NCBI GenBank assembly: GCA_015680685.1
Contig: MNCI01001077.1
Location: 762,268-826,267, forward strand
Direction: 5' to 3'
Length of the DNA stretch: 64,000 bases
DNA from: Gnetum montanum
Taxonomy: Eukaryota > Streptophyta > Gnetopsida > Gnetales > Gnetaceae
This document shows positions 12,491-24,900 of the stretch, one piece after another. The number at the start of each line of letters is the position of its first letter. Position 1 is the first letter of the stretch. Under the pieces are notes generated by a model that was not told the DNA's origin, did not search any database, and was given only the letters and a program-made list of their open reading frames with translations. The position numbers were made by a program, and so were the translations under genes.

Positions 12491-14735
12491 TGAAATACCA
12501 TAAATTTTTGGACTCTCATGCCTCAACACAGTCCCAAAATTTAGACAAGGATCTCTGTAAGCGTGGTTTCACGTTAGACCATGTAGACAACATGGCACCC
12601 TAGATGTCCTAAAGCCAGAAAAGTTGATTTCAAGCCTACGTACCACTCTCTACAACATAGTCAACGTAGCACCCAGCCATGGGGCTATTTTGCATGAAAG
12701 AGGCACTAGGGGTAGACCATACAATCTGGAAAATTTTCTATCTCCTAGGTTGATAGGATTGCTACACCCTCTAGCTTGCCCAGCTTGACACTTGGCCCAG
12801 CTAATGGTCTACCCAGGGACCATATTAGGAGTTGCTAAAAGTTTTCAAGATGGACTAAATAGTTTGGTAAGTTTTATAACTACAAAACTTGCTATGCTAC
12901 GCTATACTACACAGCGTAGCAGGCCATATGGAGACTGAACAAGCACCAAAAATGTAGTTTGACAGTGATTCCACCCTCTAGGATACCTACTCCAATTTAT
13001 CCTTCAAGCATGATCAACATGATGAAAGAGAGTGTGGCAAAGTTTGTTAAAAATCATCTTCATTTGAGTGCTATGCTATGCTATGCTACACAACGTAGCA
13101 TAGCATAGCAGGGTGCTCCTATGGAAATGCTCCCGCTCAAACCATTTTAACAAAGTAAACATGATTGCCCATGCTTCAACAATCAAACATGCTTGCTTTA
13201 CTACCATGCCAGGACATGACTAACATCCCATGATAAAAATTTTGTAAGGTGAGTCAGAATTCAAGACAAACTAAGTGCTATGCTATGGTACACTACAGAG
13301 CGTATCAGGGTTAGAACGCATAAAGGTCCTTTGCCAAGTGGTTCCTAGTAAAGGGATCACACTTGGCCACATTCAAACCTCCAAGACTGGTTGTTCCACT
13401 TCACCCCCAGGTTCCAAGCAAAGTTTCTTCACAAGACATTGCAAATCAAGCAAGGATGCATGTCACACTGGCTACTATGCTATGATATGCTACATAGTGT
13501 AGCACAGTGTAGTAAGGACACAAAGCATGAAAGTGTCCCAAGGATGAACTCTGTAGGTCCTAGGACCTTTTAGCATGGAACGTAGGGTTGTCAATTGTAG
13601 ACGTTTCTTGTCTAGCCAAGCCTCAGACGGGTATCTTTGATCTTTAGGAAAGATTTCTTTTAGGGCTAGTGGCTACGCTATGCAATGTAGCATAGCGTAG
13701 TGTGCGGATGTTTACACTATGATGATATGCTAGGTAATGTAGGTAGCATAACACTCGCATGGAAGCCCTAGGACATCTTTAGCAGCTCCATAACTCATTG
13801 ACAATGGTCATTTCTACTCTTGTATCTTTTCAATAGATAAGATCAATAGTTTTTCTTTATTTTTCATCCCCTGTTAATTCCCAAAGTTGTCCCTACATTT
13901 GACACTACTTGCAACAACAAGAAAGACGTAGTCCTAGAGCACATCAACGTAACACTGTAGCATAGCACATCAACATAATGTTGCAGCGTAGCACTATACA
14001 ATAGTGTGGCACATTCACGTTCACACCATGTGGGACCTAGAACATGTGGCATCCAAATCACATTTCTCTTCCACCCTTGGCTCTATAAATACCCTAGCAA
14101 ACAACGTTCAAGGTGTTGGATTTGAAGATTGGCATTTGACATTTTGGATTTCTGCCGATTAGCTTTGGCAAAGAGGCTAGAAAGTAGAAGGTTGAAAAGT
14201 AGCAAACCCCAATAGCAGTACCTCCTGGATCTCTCCTAGCCTAGCAAGGACCAGCTCACTAGTTCCTGTTAGGAAGTTGTTGGCAACAATCAAGGACCTA
14301 TGACCATACTCTTTCATTATAAGCTATGCCTATCCACACTGCACATCTATTGTACATCTTCTTTAGCCAAACAAAGATTAAATCTTCCAATCTTGGGCTA
14401 GTGCATCCTCTCACTCAAGCTCACTTCATTTCATTTTAGAATAGTTTGCATCATTGTCTATCAATCTGCATTTATTGCTTAAGTTATGTACTTTTCTACA
14501 TTTTTACTATTCTATGTGCCATAGTTTCTCCATCTCAATCTCCATGCTCAAAATCTTAAAATAATTTTCTATGAAAGGTTATTATACACTGACTAAGTCC
14601 CTGTCTAATTGAACAAACCATTAAGGCCACCTCATTTCCATTTTTCTTTAGCATGGCCCTCACACAGATCCGAGGTTAGGTTGTATGCCTGGTAAACTCT
14701 CAGTGTTTCAGCCACCGATTTTTTTGGCCATTACA
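12491..14735 (+). repeat. 3' LTR of element B
   Basis: It starts TGAAATACCATAAA next to the polypurine tract and ends GGCCATTACA. U3 hairpin words of the GCTATGCTAC/GTAGCATAGC type occur at about 12890-12920, 13070-13110, 13275-13310, 13478-13515, 13670-13705, 13715-13755 and 13945-14000. The TATA box is at 14084-14091. At 2.25 kb it is about 0.5 kb longer than the LTRs of A, F, H and I. Confidence 0.85.
14084..14091 (+). promoter_or_regulatory. TATA box of LTR B
   Basis: GGCTCTATAAATACCC lies about 645 bp before the LTR end, after the last U3 hairpin word. Confidence 0.75.
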
Positions 14736-16653
14736 TTGATCCTTATTAATTTTTCTTATACTTGTTGAAAATTTTCTTTGAGAACATTCTTTTGTTTTTC
14801 AATGGTGGTCAACTAAATATTTTTAGTAGCAAGGAGTTTATTTTTTTCTTATAAGGCCTTGAAGTCTTTCACATGTGCATATGTTTAGGCTTGTGCTTTT
14901 GAAGCATCCCAATTAGCCTTCTCTTTCCCCATTGTCATATTTTTATTCTTTTCTAATAATTTATTTAGTTTCTTTGTTTGAAATAGCTCTAGCTAGATGG
15001 TTGATATAAGTTGGGATGGATCTCACTATCTAGCTTGTAGGATGACAAACTTCTCTTGGAGTCTTCTCAACTCATCCTCTATATGTTCAGCCCTAACCTC
15101 CACCATGACTAGCTTTCCCTATGTGTAAATTAGGTATTATTATGCTACTATGACATCTTTAGGGATGTCAAACAAGGACATCATTACTTGTCCTATTTGC
15201 AGCAACCGATGCAAAACATCATCATGTGCCGCAGAAGTCATCGAGGGACTCGCTAAGACTGGATCATCACATGCTTTTATGAGATTTGTTAATGGAACAA
15301 TAGGGACATTGAATAATTCTTTGATGTGGTCTATGACCACTTCTACTACTCTAGCTACATCTTGGTGTTGCATGACCACTACTGTGGTGCCTTCACCAGT
15401 TTCTAATTACACTTGAAAAGATGTAGTGTTTCTAGAGATCTGTTGTTACCAATGTGATTCCCCTTCTCTTATTTGTATAGAAACCTTACCCCATGAATGA
15501 TCAATTGAGATCATGGGTTGTAAAACATCATCAATTATCTTGAAGATATTAGCTTCATCATGACTTTCCCAACTGACCATTTCTATGATCGCCCTAAGGT
15601 GGCTCATCGACGGTCGATAATCTTGTGGTGGCGATGGTGGTTGGGCTCGTTGGCCTATGGGTTACATGGTGGACCCTCCTTCCTATTGTTGACTAGGTCT
15701 CATGTCTAGAAGTTGGCTAGGCCTTGCTATTTGAGGTGTATTGGAACTAACTCTTTGCTCTTGCTCAAGCTCTAGTGTCTCACCAACATCTTCCCTTGGT
15801 TCTAGTGGCTTTAGTAATTCAGCATATGAGGTATTCTAAGCCTTTTTGGGGATGTCATTAGTGTACCTAAAAATTCCAGCATGCTGGCATAGCTTCCTAA
15901 TTAGGTAGGGGAAAGGCAATTCAAACTTCCCCATCTTGAATATTTCTATGAGATATAGATGTAAATCTTCCTTTAGCCACAGGTGAAAATCTTGTTTAGT
16001 CCTTTTGTTGGGAAGATATGATAGGTACCAATTTTGAAATAGATTCTCTCCTCAAGGGTAAGTTTCCCATATGTTTTATCTTCCTTTTCATATGCCCCTT
16101 TTAGCCATATTTTTCATGCATCGACATCAGAACAAGTGGACAAGTGAACAACCTTCGGCCCTGTATTCAGAAGGTTTAGAACTTTTGAAATGGCCTTAGC
16201 AAAGAAATCAACTGAAATCCCACCAATATCAACTATGGTTCCTTCTTCCTTATTATGCCAAAATTTGTAGGTCTCCCTCAAATACCATTCACCACTCTCT
16301 AAGAGAATAGGCCACAGTGGAGATCATTTGAGTTGATCTCTAACTTACTCAGGGCAAAATTTGCTAAAGGGTCAAAAATTGATCTCCATGATCACTGCAG
16401 CTAATGTGGACATTTCCTGAATCACCTGAACACATTTTGGAGACAATGTGAGATGTTGTCCTTATTTAAGTATCCTACCTTCTCCACCTTTGGCATGCCA
16501 AGATTTTATAGTAACAGGGAGTTTTTGATGGATGCTGAATGATTGTGCCTCTTGCTCTGCACGTTCTATGTGAGGTCCTTGGCCTCTGCCTCTCCTTGGC
16601 CATTTGGATGCATCTTGAGAGGGTCCCCCTTGTTGTGCTTTTTTATGGGCCAT
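14736..16653 (-). pseudogene. Remnant C ORF1: plant transposon protein domain plus coiled coil
   Basis: The start codon is at 16653. The N-terminus is basic and Gln-rich (MAHKKAQQGG), then comes EAQSFSIHQK, nearly identical to EAQSFSIHQK in G. After it lie EWYLRETYKFW, then GISVDFFAKAISKVLN, and LPFPYLIRKLCQHAGI, the FPSLITxLCxxAGV-like signature of the putative plant transposon protein domain (Transposase_32 as I remember it). The C-terminal half on the minus strand (about 15120-14740) is Glu/Lys/Leu-rich and coiled-coil-like (RAEHIEDELRRLQEKF). Stops and frameshifts are frequent. The domain is common beside gag in plant gypsy elements; its function is not known to me. The same domain lies in the antisense gene of B and D. 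Confidence 0.65.
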
Positions 16654-17101
16654 TTATAATCACATAGGATCAATTTTTATTAAGGTTATTTAATAAAATT
16701 TAGTTATCTTATATCTTATTTATTAACTTTAATAAATTTAATTCTTGCTTAGTGTGATTTTAGAGTTAGAAATTTTCAAGGAAATCCCCCTAAACATTTT
16801 AATGTTAGGATGAATTTGATCAACTCCAAAAGTAATTTTCATGGTTTGGGTGAAGAAATAAAATTAATTTAGCATACGTTATTATCATTTCGTAAGGTCA
16901 CTTACCCCTAAGATATCCCTTACGAGATAGTGAATTTTAAAAAAGTTATGCATAACTTGAAGTGTACCCTTCCCCCATGACTGAGTTAAAAACTTCAGGT
17001 TTAAGCAGGTTTGATTAGAAGGAGAATTAAATCATTAATGAGAAAGATATTAATGGTTAAATGATAGGTGTAGAAATTGTGAAAATTCACGGAAGAAAAT
17101 T

Positions 17102-17122
17102 GCAACAACTCCCCTTGCGCCA
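17102..17122 (-). other. Candidate primer binding site of remnant C
   Basis: Minus-strand TGGCGCAAGGGGAG lies 470 bp before ORF1 and about 45 bp inside the TATA box. TGGCGC is a common start of gypsy primer sites, but the short distance from the TATA box makes it doubtful. Confidence 0.3.
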
Positions 17123-17167
17123 ACAATTAAAAATGACATTGACATGCACGATGGGTGGGGGTGTCCA

Positions 17168-17175
17168 TATATATA
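17168..17175 (-). promoter_or_regulatory. TATA box of remnant C LTR
   Basis: TATATATA lies about 515 bp before the ORF1 start; G has the same octamer about 540 bp before its ORF1. A TGATATCAT palindrome lies upstream at 17217-17225, as in E and G. Confidence 0.5.
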
Positions 17176-17229
17176 GTTTTTATGGACACAATATCACATA
17201 CGTACTAACGTGAATCTGATATCATGTCA

Positions 17230-18293
17230 AACTAATACTAGGTACCCAATATTGTATCCCTTCCAACACAAGGTACTAATTTTTTAGGTTTCACAACCAA
17301 AAATCAATGATTTCAGGTAAATTTGAAATATCTAGGGTAACGTTGAGTAGACCTAAAGGCACCAAAAGTGTAATGAAGTGAAATTATACAATGAAGTTCA
17401 TGAATAAGGTAAGGAAAAAGGGCATGTAGTGGTGCACAGGAATGTTTGGGTTGAAATGATGATAAAGGAAACAATAAATTTAGCAATGCAGTACTTAGAG
17501 GATATAAGATGATGTGCTGGTATGCAATAAGTGAAAATTACAAAAGTTATGCAAGTGGATCCTCCCTAAAGCAGGTTCCTACCTATCATGACCTTATATA
17601 ACCACACCTTAAAATGTTTGTAGGTGCTAGAAGGGTAAAATGCAATATGCAGTAGTGCAAAAAACACACACACATGTTGAATACCATCATGATGAGGTAT
17701 GAATTCTATGCCACAAAAGAAACAAGTTCGAAATACTCAGACAGTGGGATGAGAAAAATCCTAGAAGGGATTGTGGAGATTAGGACATGAGGTAACCTAC
17801 CCTGGGCATAATAAATCCTAATTATGGGGCCTAATTAATGTATTATTATCCTTTTACTCCAAATTCAAGATAAATTCCATACCTTTAATCAGTGACATCG
17901 CATTTTTTCATCCAATGATAGACAACCATAAGAGCATCATGATAGCAAGGTGTACAATAATTTGATGTTTTTTCCAAGGGAGGAGTGTTTTAAGTTTCTC
18001 TACAGCATGTTCTTCTTTGATCATTTCTTTGCTATTTGTCTTCTTTCTTTTATTTTTCTTTTTCTAGCTACTTTGGCACTTTTTCTTTTCCAACGGTGAT
18101 CCAGAGAAGCCACCAACCTTCAAGCATGGGTGCATGTCTTTCTAGTTGGATACTCTAGAACAACATTGAGTTTCTTTATCAAGTGCCTTTATCACAACTC
18201 TTATTCTCATTTTTTGTTAGATCTACAAAGATCTTAGTACAACCAGGCTACATGATAACAACTATGGATGTTACCAAAGAGAATCCACAAGTT
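17230..18293. other. Probable U3 and flank of remnant C
   Basis: AT-rich sequence with a pyrimidine tract at about 18000-18090. A short plus-strand frame beginning at 18183 runs into LTR D. I see no recognisable gene. Confidence 0.35.
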
Positions 18294-18298
18294 CCCTT
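18294..18298 (+). other. Target site duplication of element D, left copy
   Basis: CCCTT directly before the TG of LTR D; the identical CCCTT follows the other LTR at 39432-39436. Five bases is the usual duplication for gypsy integrases. Confidence 0.85.
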
Positions 18299-20431
18299 TG
18301 TACCGTCTAAAATCGTCGGTGTCAGGCTGGAATGTTACGAGCACCGAAAGATTCATAGACAAGCACAGCAGACCCTACCTCCACTTGAGGGTAAGCTAGA
18401 AATGGACAAAGTCAGACTGCCTTGGATGGTCCGCACGTGGATCAAACAAGGACTTCCCCAATGTTTGCCGCTACAACACGTTCGGTTATACATAAACTGC
18501 AACTAAATGTGAACTAATACGAAACCTACAGAAAATGTAAACGTGCGTAAACAGAGAAAACGATGTAAACTATAACAAAAGTTTGTGAAAGGTATCAAAT
18601 GTATTAAAAAAGAGTGTGTACAAAGCACCGGTCTGTACGTAGTTTTGGATCTACACAAGGTAGACGTATAGCCTCGGTTGATAAGGATGGGTGATGACAA
18701 CTACTTGGAATTTCGGTAGGCATAGCGTGAATGCTATATGCTTAGTGTGTAGGATGTATGCACAGCATGTGAGATCTATGCTTCTATGCTCTATGTGTAA
18801 AAATGACCAACTTTTTGACCCCCCCCCCCAAACCTCGATTTAGTTAAAAATTAAGGTTTTTATATGATCTTAGAGCATGGAATTCGGATCTGGAATGGGA
18901 TAATTGGCTATGGGAGGTAAAATTTATGAATCTGGTAATAGGTGGGGCATTGACCAGTGCAAAAGAATAAAATTTTACAAGTGTACAGTGTGAAAACTGT
19001 CCAGTTCACACGTTGGGCGTGCAGATCCTCAGCGTGTGAACTTTCATGCCCATAAAAAATGAATGAATGGTAGTTGTACAACAAATTTCATGGTTCTAGC
19101 CTGTAGATATGAGCTCTGGCATCCTTTTTCTAGCTTCAACGTGTCATTCTAAGCTCTAGGGTGTACTGGAATGTCCATAGAGCTTCCAACATGTGAGTTT
19201 GAATGTTCGGCGTGTTTCTATACCCTCATACGCTAGGCGTATATGCTCCATACGCTAGATAGCAGGTAGTCAAGAGGGAAATATTTTGACCTATATTTTG
19301 ATGTCCGAAGCTAGTTTTGATCATGGATATGGATGCTTGATGTCCTAAGGATTTTTTCTATCAAATTTGGGCTCATTTAACCTTGATTTGGTAGGGTTTT
19401 GGTAGGACTGAAGTTGAGCATGCGGGCCACACGTTGGGTGTATAGGCCAGCATGTGAGCATGAAAATTGCAATTTAGGAATCATATTTGGTACGTTGGGG
19501 TGTGTACATTGATCCCTGAGTCCTTTTGGTTCTCTAGGTCATCCAAGAGTTGATTTTGACTTCATTTCGATGGATTTTTGGGCTCATCTCCAAGGTGCAT
19601 GCTAGCTGTATGCTGGACATATACACTGGGTGTATAGGCCAGCATGTGAGGCCAAAAAGAATACTTTTGATGTCCAAAATAGATGTTTTTGAAGCCTTTG
19701 ATGATGTATACTAGATGCTCATGTCCTGAGGATCAACCCCATGCCAAAAACTTGCCTGAAAGTGCCTGTTTGACCTTGTCCTTGGTGCCAAATGTTAGGC
19801 GTACACGCTAGGCGTGCAGGATGTACATGCTCAGAGTGTGAACTTTCAAGTGCATGATTTCAAGACCAAAAATTGATTTTCTTAATCCCATGATGATGCC
19901 TAATAATTTTCCTATCTTTGAGAGTTGATGCCTTCTGAGAATATTTCTCTGAAATGCCTATTTTGGGTCACCTTTAAAGTCATACGCTGGGAGTACACGC
20001 TAGGTGTGTGAGCCAGTGTGTAGGTAGGAAATGACCCATTTGGTGTTCAAAATTTAATTTTTAGGAGCCTGAGACCTACTTGGGACCTTCGGTAAGGTCA
20101 TGGGGAGTCTATACCTTTGATTATGGCCTATTTTTATGAGTTTTTAAGGCTCAAAAGTTGCTGCACGATGGGCCATACGCTGGGCATGTATAGGCCAGCG
20201 TACATGATGCATACTTAGTGAAAACCAAGTATTTTGAGCTTAAAATTTGCTAGGTTTGATGCCAGATGTCACTGTAGTCTTCTTTAGGTCCTAGGAAACC
20301 ATTTCTTGCTTATTTTGACCCCATTTGAAGCTATCTGTGAGGTCCTCAAGCTTTAGTCATGCTGGGGAGCATCATGACTTAGCTCAATTCTTGTCGAAGA
20401 AGTGTTAAGCTTAGAATTTTGTGGTGTTTCA
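18299..20431 (-). repeat. 3' LTR of element D
   Basis: On the minus strand it starts TGAAACACCACAAAATTC next to the polypurine tract and ends GACGGTACA. U3 words of a different sequence from those of A, B and I (ACGCTGGGCGTA, GGCCAGCGTGTGAG) occur many times between about 18720 and 20220. A CATATAAAAACC TATA-like motif lies near 18857-18866. Confidence 0.92.
18855..18868 (-). promoter_or_regulatory. TATA-like motif of LTR D (3' copy)
   Basis: Minus-strand CATATAAAAACC is about 560 bp before the LTR end, the expected place. In the other LTR this stretch is missing at a poly-C run and N (37845-37887). Confidence 0.5.
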
Positions 20432-20450
20432 TTGGTCCCTCTTTGTTGGC
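20432..20450 (-). other. Polypurine tract of element D
   Basis: Minus-strand GCCAACAAAGAGGGACCAA directly precedes TGAAACACC. One base differs from the AAAGAGGGGCCA of B and I. Confidence 0.8.
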
Positions 20451-21640
20451 ACTTGGAGGAATCGACCCAAGAAGTGTCAAAAGGGAATTACAAAACACCA
20501 TAAGTAACTTGATAGGAATAATATCCTTTGGCACTTTGCCAGATGTCATCGCACCGTGTTCAATAGTACATGGGATTGGGGAAATAAAGTTTGTAGCTAG
20601 ATAGGGAAATGCAAATTGTGGGGATTGGAAACTGATCAAGAGATTTTGCATGGTGAAGGAGATGCTCTGGTGTGTATACAGGTCATGTTGATCCTTGTTA
20701 ATAGCCATTATCTAGTAGACTTGGAACCAAGACATGATGTGTACGTCCTTTGGCGAAACAAGACTCTTGTTTAGTGTTTAAGAGGACTTGTTGGCACAAC
20801 CAAAGCCATGCGATGATGTGTTGAATTCTTTGGAGGAACAAGGCCTCTATTTAGTATTAAAGGGAACCTACTCGAGAAGAACCAAAGCCATGCAATGAGA
20901 TGTTACTTGAGCATTTGAGACATGAGTACTTGCTTCCAAAACAACTACCTTCCTGCCTAGGGCTTGTATGGGAAGTGCCAAGGGTCTTGTGTTTCTTTGT
21001 GGCTTTTTTGCTCTTTTCTCTTTACTCTTTTATTCTTTTGTTGTTTTTTCTTTTTCTTTTTCTTTATTTTCTGTTTCTTTTTGTTTCTTTTTATTTATTT
21101 TTTATATTTTTGTTTTTTTGTTTTTTTTTTTGTAAAGATCTTTGTTTTGATCTTGTACTCATTCCCAAGTGCCATGTTGTTTGTTGCAACTTCTTAAAAG
21201 TGTTGTAGTGTGCAATGGTGTGCTCAATGTTTTGGGATGCACTAGGTGTGTCTGGGGTGTAACTAGGTAGAGTATGTTGAGGAATAGATGGGAAATGTAA
21301 CAAGAAATGTACTAGTGAATGGCTTGATTAACCTTATTACGTGTGTTAGGAACAATGTGGTACCTTGCTACTGTGATGAAGTGCATTCTCGTACGAACAC
21401 CTCTAAGTATCATCTTGAAAACACAACTCCAAGAAGACAAGAAAACCAAGAGTGAGTGAGTAAGCTTAAACTTGAACAACAACTGATGAAACAAAGGTAC
21501 CGGATGAGATTTCAGGCACTGAATATGAATGGAAGTAATGTTGATAGGATCAACTAATGATGAGTGAGGTAGCAGCTCTGATGAATTTTGAATGCAGCTA
21601 TAGATTGGGAGGCTAGAGATGAAGCTGCCAATTTATTGTC
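20451..21640 (-). other. Element D 3' untranslated region
   Basis: Minus-strand sense. The block 20720-20980 matches 56380-56570 of H in the opposite orientation, as expected for sense-strand agreement. The T-rich run 21000-21140 is a purine tract on the sense strand, also present in B and H. Open frames here, including a Phe/Leu-rich one, come from that tract. Confidence 0.6.
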
Positions 21641-21995
21641 ATAGCAGACTGTCGTGGGTTAGTTTTTTGTCATAACCCATTGGACGTTGCCAGTTTAGCA
21701 TTGTAGCGGATGGTACATTGCTAGTTAATATTCTTGGTAGACTGTGGAGAGGCAAACCAGTTTATAGTCTTAGCAGACTCTGGTGAACAAAACTGTGACA
21801 GTTTAATGTCGTACCAGATAGGTGCTAGTTTATTATCATTGCGGATGAACTATGGTGTCAATTTATCGTCATGATGCCTGGACGAGTGGTGGTGCTAGTT
21901 TTAGGTCATGATTCCAGGACCTTGGATTAGATGTGTTAGTTGTGGTGCCAGTTTATTGTCATAACGCTAGGACAAGTGCATACCTGAGTTTATGC
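21641..21995 (-). repeat. Spacer array after integrase, element D
   Basis: About eight units such as GCCAGTTTATTGTCATAACG on the plus strand; on the sense strand the core is AAACTGGCA. Same place as in B and H. Confidence 0.75.
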
Positions 21996-24900
21996 TCAAA
22001 CATAGAACGGTTTCAAGTACAAGTGGTTGGTCGGGTGTGCAAGCTTGTTCACTTCCATGCTAGCTAGCTTAAACGCTCCATTGTCATACGCTTTGGTGAC
22101 CAAGTAAGGCCCTTCCCAGTTGGCTGAGAATTTTTCCAGGTTTTCCCGAACTGCTTTGAGTACAAGGTCACCTTCCTTGATCAGGCACTTATGAATATTG
22201 TGTCGATGGCATCGTCATTGTTTCTTCTGGTACCATTCAATCTGATCGAGCACATGTGTGTGTTCCTCCTCCACCGAGTCTAAGTCAATAATGCGTAAGT
22301 CATTGTTTTGACCCTCATTGAGGAGTCTGGAAAGTGTGATCCTTAAAGATGGTACCTGCAACTCCAAAGGTAAAATAGCTTCTGAACCATAAATAAGACT
22401 ATATGGTGTTTTACCTGTGGAAGTCCGATGCGTAGTATGATAAGCGCATAATGCGTAAACTAGCTGCTCATGCCACCATCGTTTGCTCTGTGTAAGCATC
22501 CTTTTAAGCACTGTGATGATGATCTTATTTGTAGCTTTGGCTTGTCCATTACTCTGAGGGTAGTAAGGGGATGAAAATGAATGTTTGATCCCTAGGCTTT
22601 CATAGAAATTTCTAGTTTCTGCACTACTAAACTGTGGCCCATTATCAGTGATGATGGTCATAGGAATGCCAAAACGGGTCACAATGTTTTCTAGAATGAA
22701 GTTGCATATGTGTTTGGATGTGATCTTTCTAAGAGGAATAGCTTCTACCCATTTTGTGAAATACTCTATCATGGTTATGATAAAGCTATTTCCTATAGAA
22801 GATGGGGGAGTTATTGGTCCGATAATGTCTAACCCCCACTTCTGGAAAGGCCAGGTGATTTGCACAGTATGCAACTCATTCAGTGGAACATGTATAAAAT
22901 TGCTATGTTTTTGGTAGATGTTACACGTTTTGACCTTGGAGAAACAATCGTACCCCATGTGTGGCCAATAATAGCCCAAATGTCTTATTTTTGTTTCCAT
23001 TTCTTTGGGCACTATGTGCCCTCTGCATAGTCCTTCATGTACTTGCTCCACGATGGTTTGGCCATCAATGCTACTAATGCACATCAAGAGGATACCTTCG
23101 TAGGATCTACGACATAACATGTTACCTACTAATGCATACTGTCAAGAACATTTTTGTACTGCATCCTTTTGTGCATTCGTTAGATGTTACGGTGTTTCAC
23201 CGTGTAGAAGGTACTCTTTTATGTTATCATTACATTCTACTGCATGTGTTTTACTAACAGATGTAATCGGTAATTCATCAGGAGTATCAGTTATGGGTTT
23301 AGCACAACTAATTATAGAACTAGGCAACATGTGGAACATGTTTGGCAATATGTTTAGAGCTAACGTGGCAAGTGCATCTGCAATGGTGTTATCATTTTTG
23401 GATACATGTTTCACCTCCATGTTTTCGAATCGCCTCAGCAAGTGCTTAGTCAAATCATAGTATGGTTGTAAGTGTTGCACTTTGCACACGTAAACATCTA
23501 TGACTTGATTTAGAACTAACTGTGAGTCACCTCTGACTATGAGTCAGGTGATGTCTGAAGCTAGTGCTACCATGATACCTCTAAGGAGACCTTCGTACTT
23601 TGCTACATTGTTGGTACAGTGAAAGTCGAAATGATAAGCAAAGGGTCAGATCTCCCCAGAGGGATAGGTGATGACGACGGCAGCACTTTCCCATCGAGAT
23701 GTGGATGCTCCATCAAAGTTCAAAATGGCATCATAGTCATCAAGCACTATGTCTATTGCACTCACATTTTCATTAGGGAACTCTGGCTCTATCATTGCTT
23801 GATCATGCGTTGGTGATGCAATCATTTGATTTGCTATAGCTTGACACTTAACTGATGACTGTGCTGTGTAGTGTAGGTCAAACTTAGCTATCATGGCTTT
23901 CTAGCAAGCTATCTTACTTGATTCATAAATTTTTCCTACGATAGCTCTGAGCACATTATCCTTACAGATTATATTGACTTGGTTGGGGAAGAGGTAATGT
24001 CACCATTTCTTTAAGGAAAGGATAAGGGCTAAACATGACCTCTCCACCTCATTGTACTTTTTCTCATAGGCTACTAATTCATGGCTTAGATAATAAATAG
24101 GGACTTCAATTCCGTCATCTCATTTCTAGTAAAGCATTGATGCGATGGATGAATCTAAAGTGACCAGGTAGATATAGAATGGTTTGTTGTTCTGAGGTGG
24201 ATAGACCATTGATAGTTGAAAAAGTGTTGTTTTAATGTTATCAAATTCTTCCTAGCACTGTGAATTCCATTCAAAATGGACATTCTTGCATAGCAAGTGG
24301 TTCATAGGTTTCAACTTGTTCGTCAATTTTTCTATGAAACACCTGATGAACTATAATCTACCTTGTAGACCTCGGAGTTCAGTAACGTTGCTTGGGCGTT
24401 TCAAGTTGGTGATAGCCTTAACCTTGTCCAGATCTACTTGTATTCCTATTTCTGATACTACAAAGCCTAGCATCTTGCTAGTTTTTACCCCAAAGACACA
24501 ATTTTTTGGGTTGAGCCTAAGTTCATATTTTAGACAACGTTTTAAAACCAAATCTAAGTCTTGTATGTGCTGCTCTAGTGTTTTTGACTTAACTACGATG
24601 TCATCCACATAATCATTGAGCGAATGAAGTAAATAATCACTAAAAATGAATGTCATTGCTCTCTGATATGTGGCACTGGCATTCTTTAAGCCGAATGGCA
24701 TCATTGTATAGCAAAAATTACCTCACGGTGTCATGAAGGTCATCGTGAGTTGATGTTCTGAGTTGATTTGTGCCTAGTTATATCCTGAAAAGCCATTTAT
24801 AAAAGACAATAGAGTGTGCCCCATAGTTGAGTCAACAAGTTAATCAATGCTTGGTAGTGGGAAGTCATCCCTTATGGTTGCGATGTTGAGATCCCAGAAG

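Larger units (their letters stand above)
3421..14735 (+). mobile_element. Element B: Tat/Ogre-like gypsy element, 3' part
   Basis: In plus orientation this has the antisense gene (minus strand, 5360 to 3421), its upstream region, a spacer array, RT-RNase H-RNase H-integrase (7255-10735), a spacer, a 3' untranslated region, a polypurine tract and the 3' LTR (12491-14735). The 5' LTR, gag and protease would be to the left, beyond the insertion of A. It lies inside remnant C, whose ORF1 resumes at 14736. Confidence 0.85.
14736..18293 (-). mobile_element. Remnant C: second gypsy type with ORF1 after its LTR
   Basis: On the minus strand there are a promoter-like region, a candidate primer site (17102-17122) and a decayed ORF1 from 16653 down to 14736, where the LTR of B interrupts it. 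D inserted at 18294. The layout, promoter and ORF1 match remnant G (49665-51397). Confidence 0.65.

Noticed and set aside
18183-18506. 107-codon plus frame across the left border of D
   Set aside because: It spans flank and LTR, so it is chimeric. The flank part has no recognisable domain.
20900-21208. Phe/Leu-rich plus-strand frame resembling a membrane protein
   Set aside because: It is the complement of a sense-strand purine tract in the 3' untranslated region, also present in B and H where it gives no such frame.
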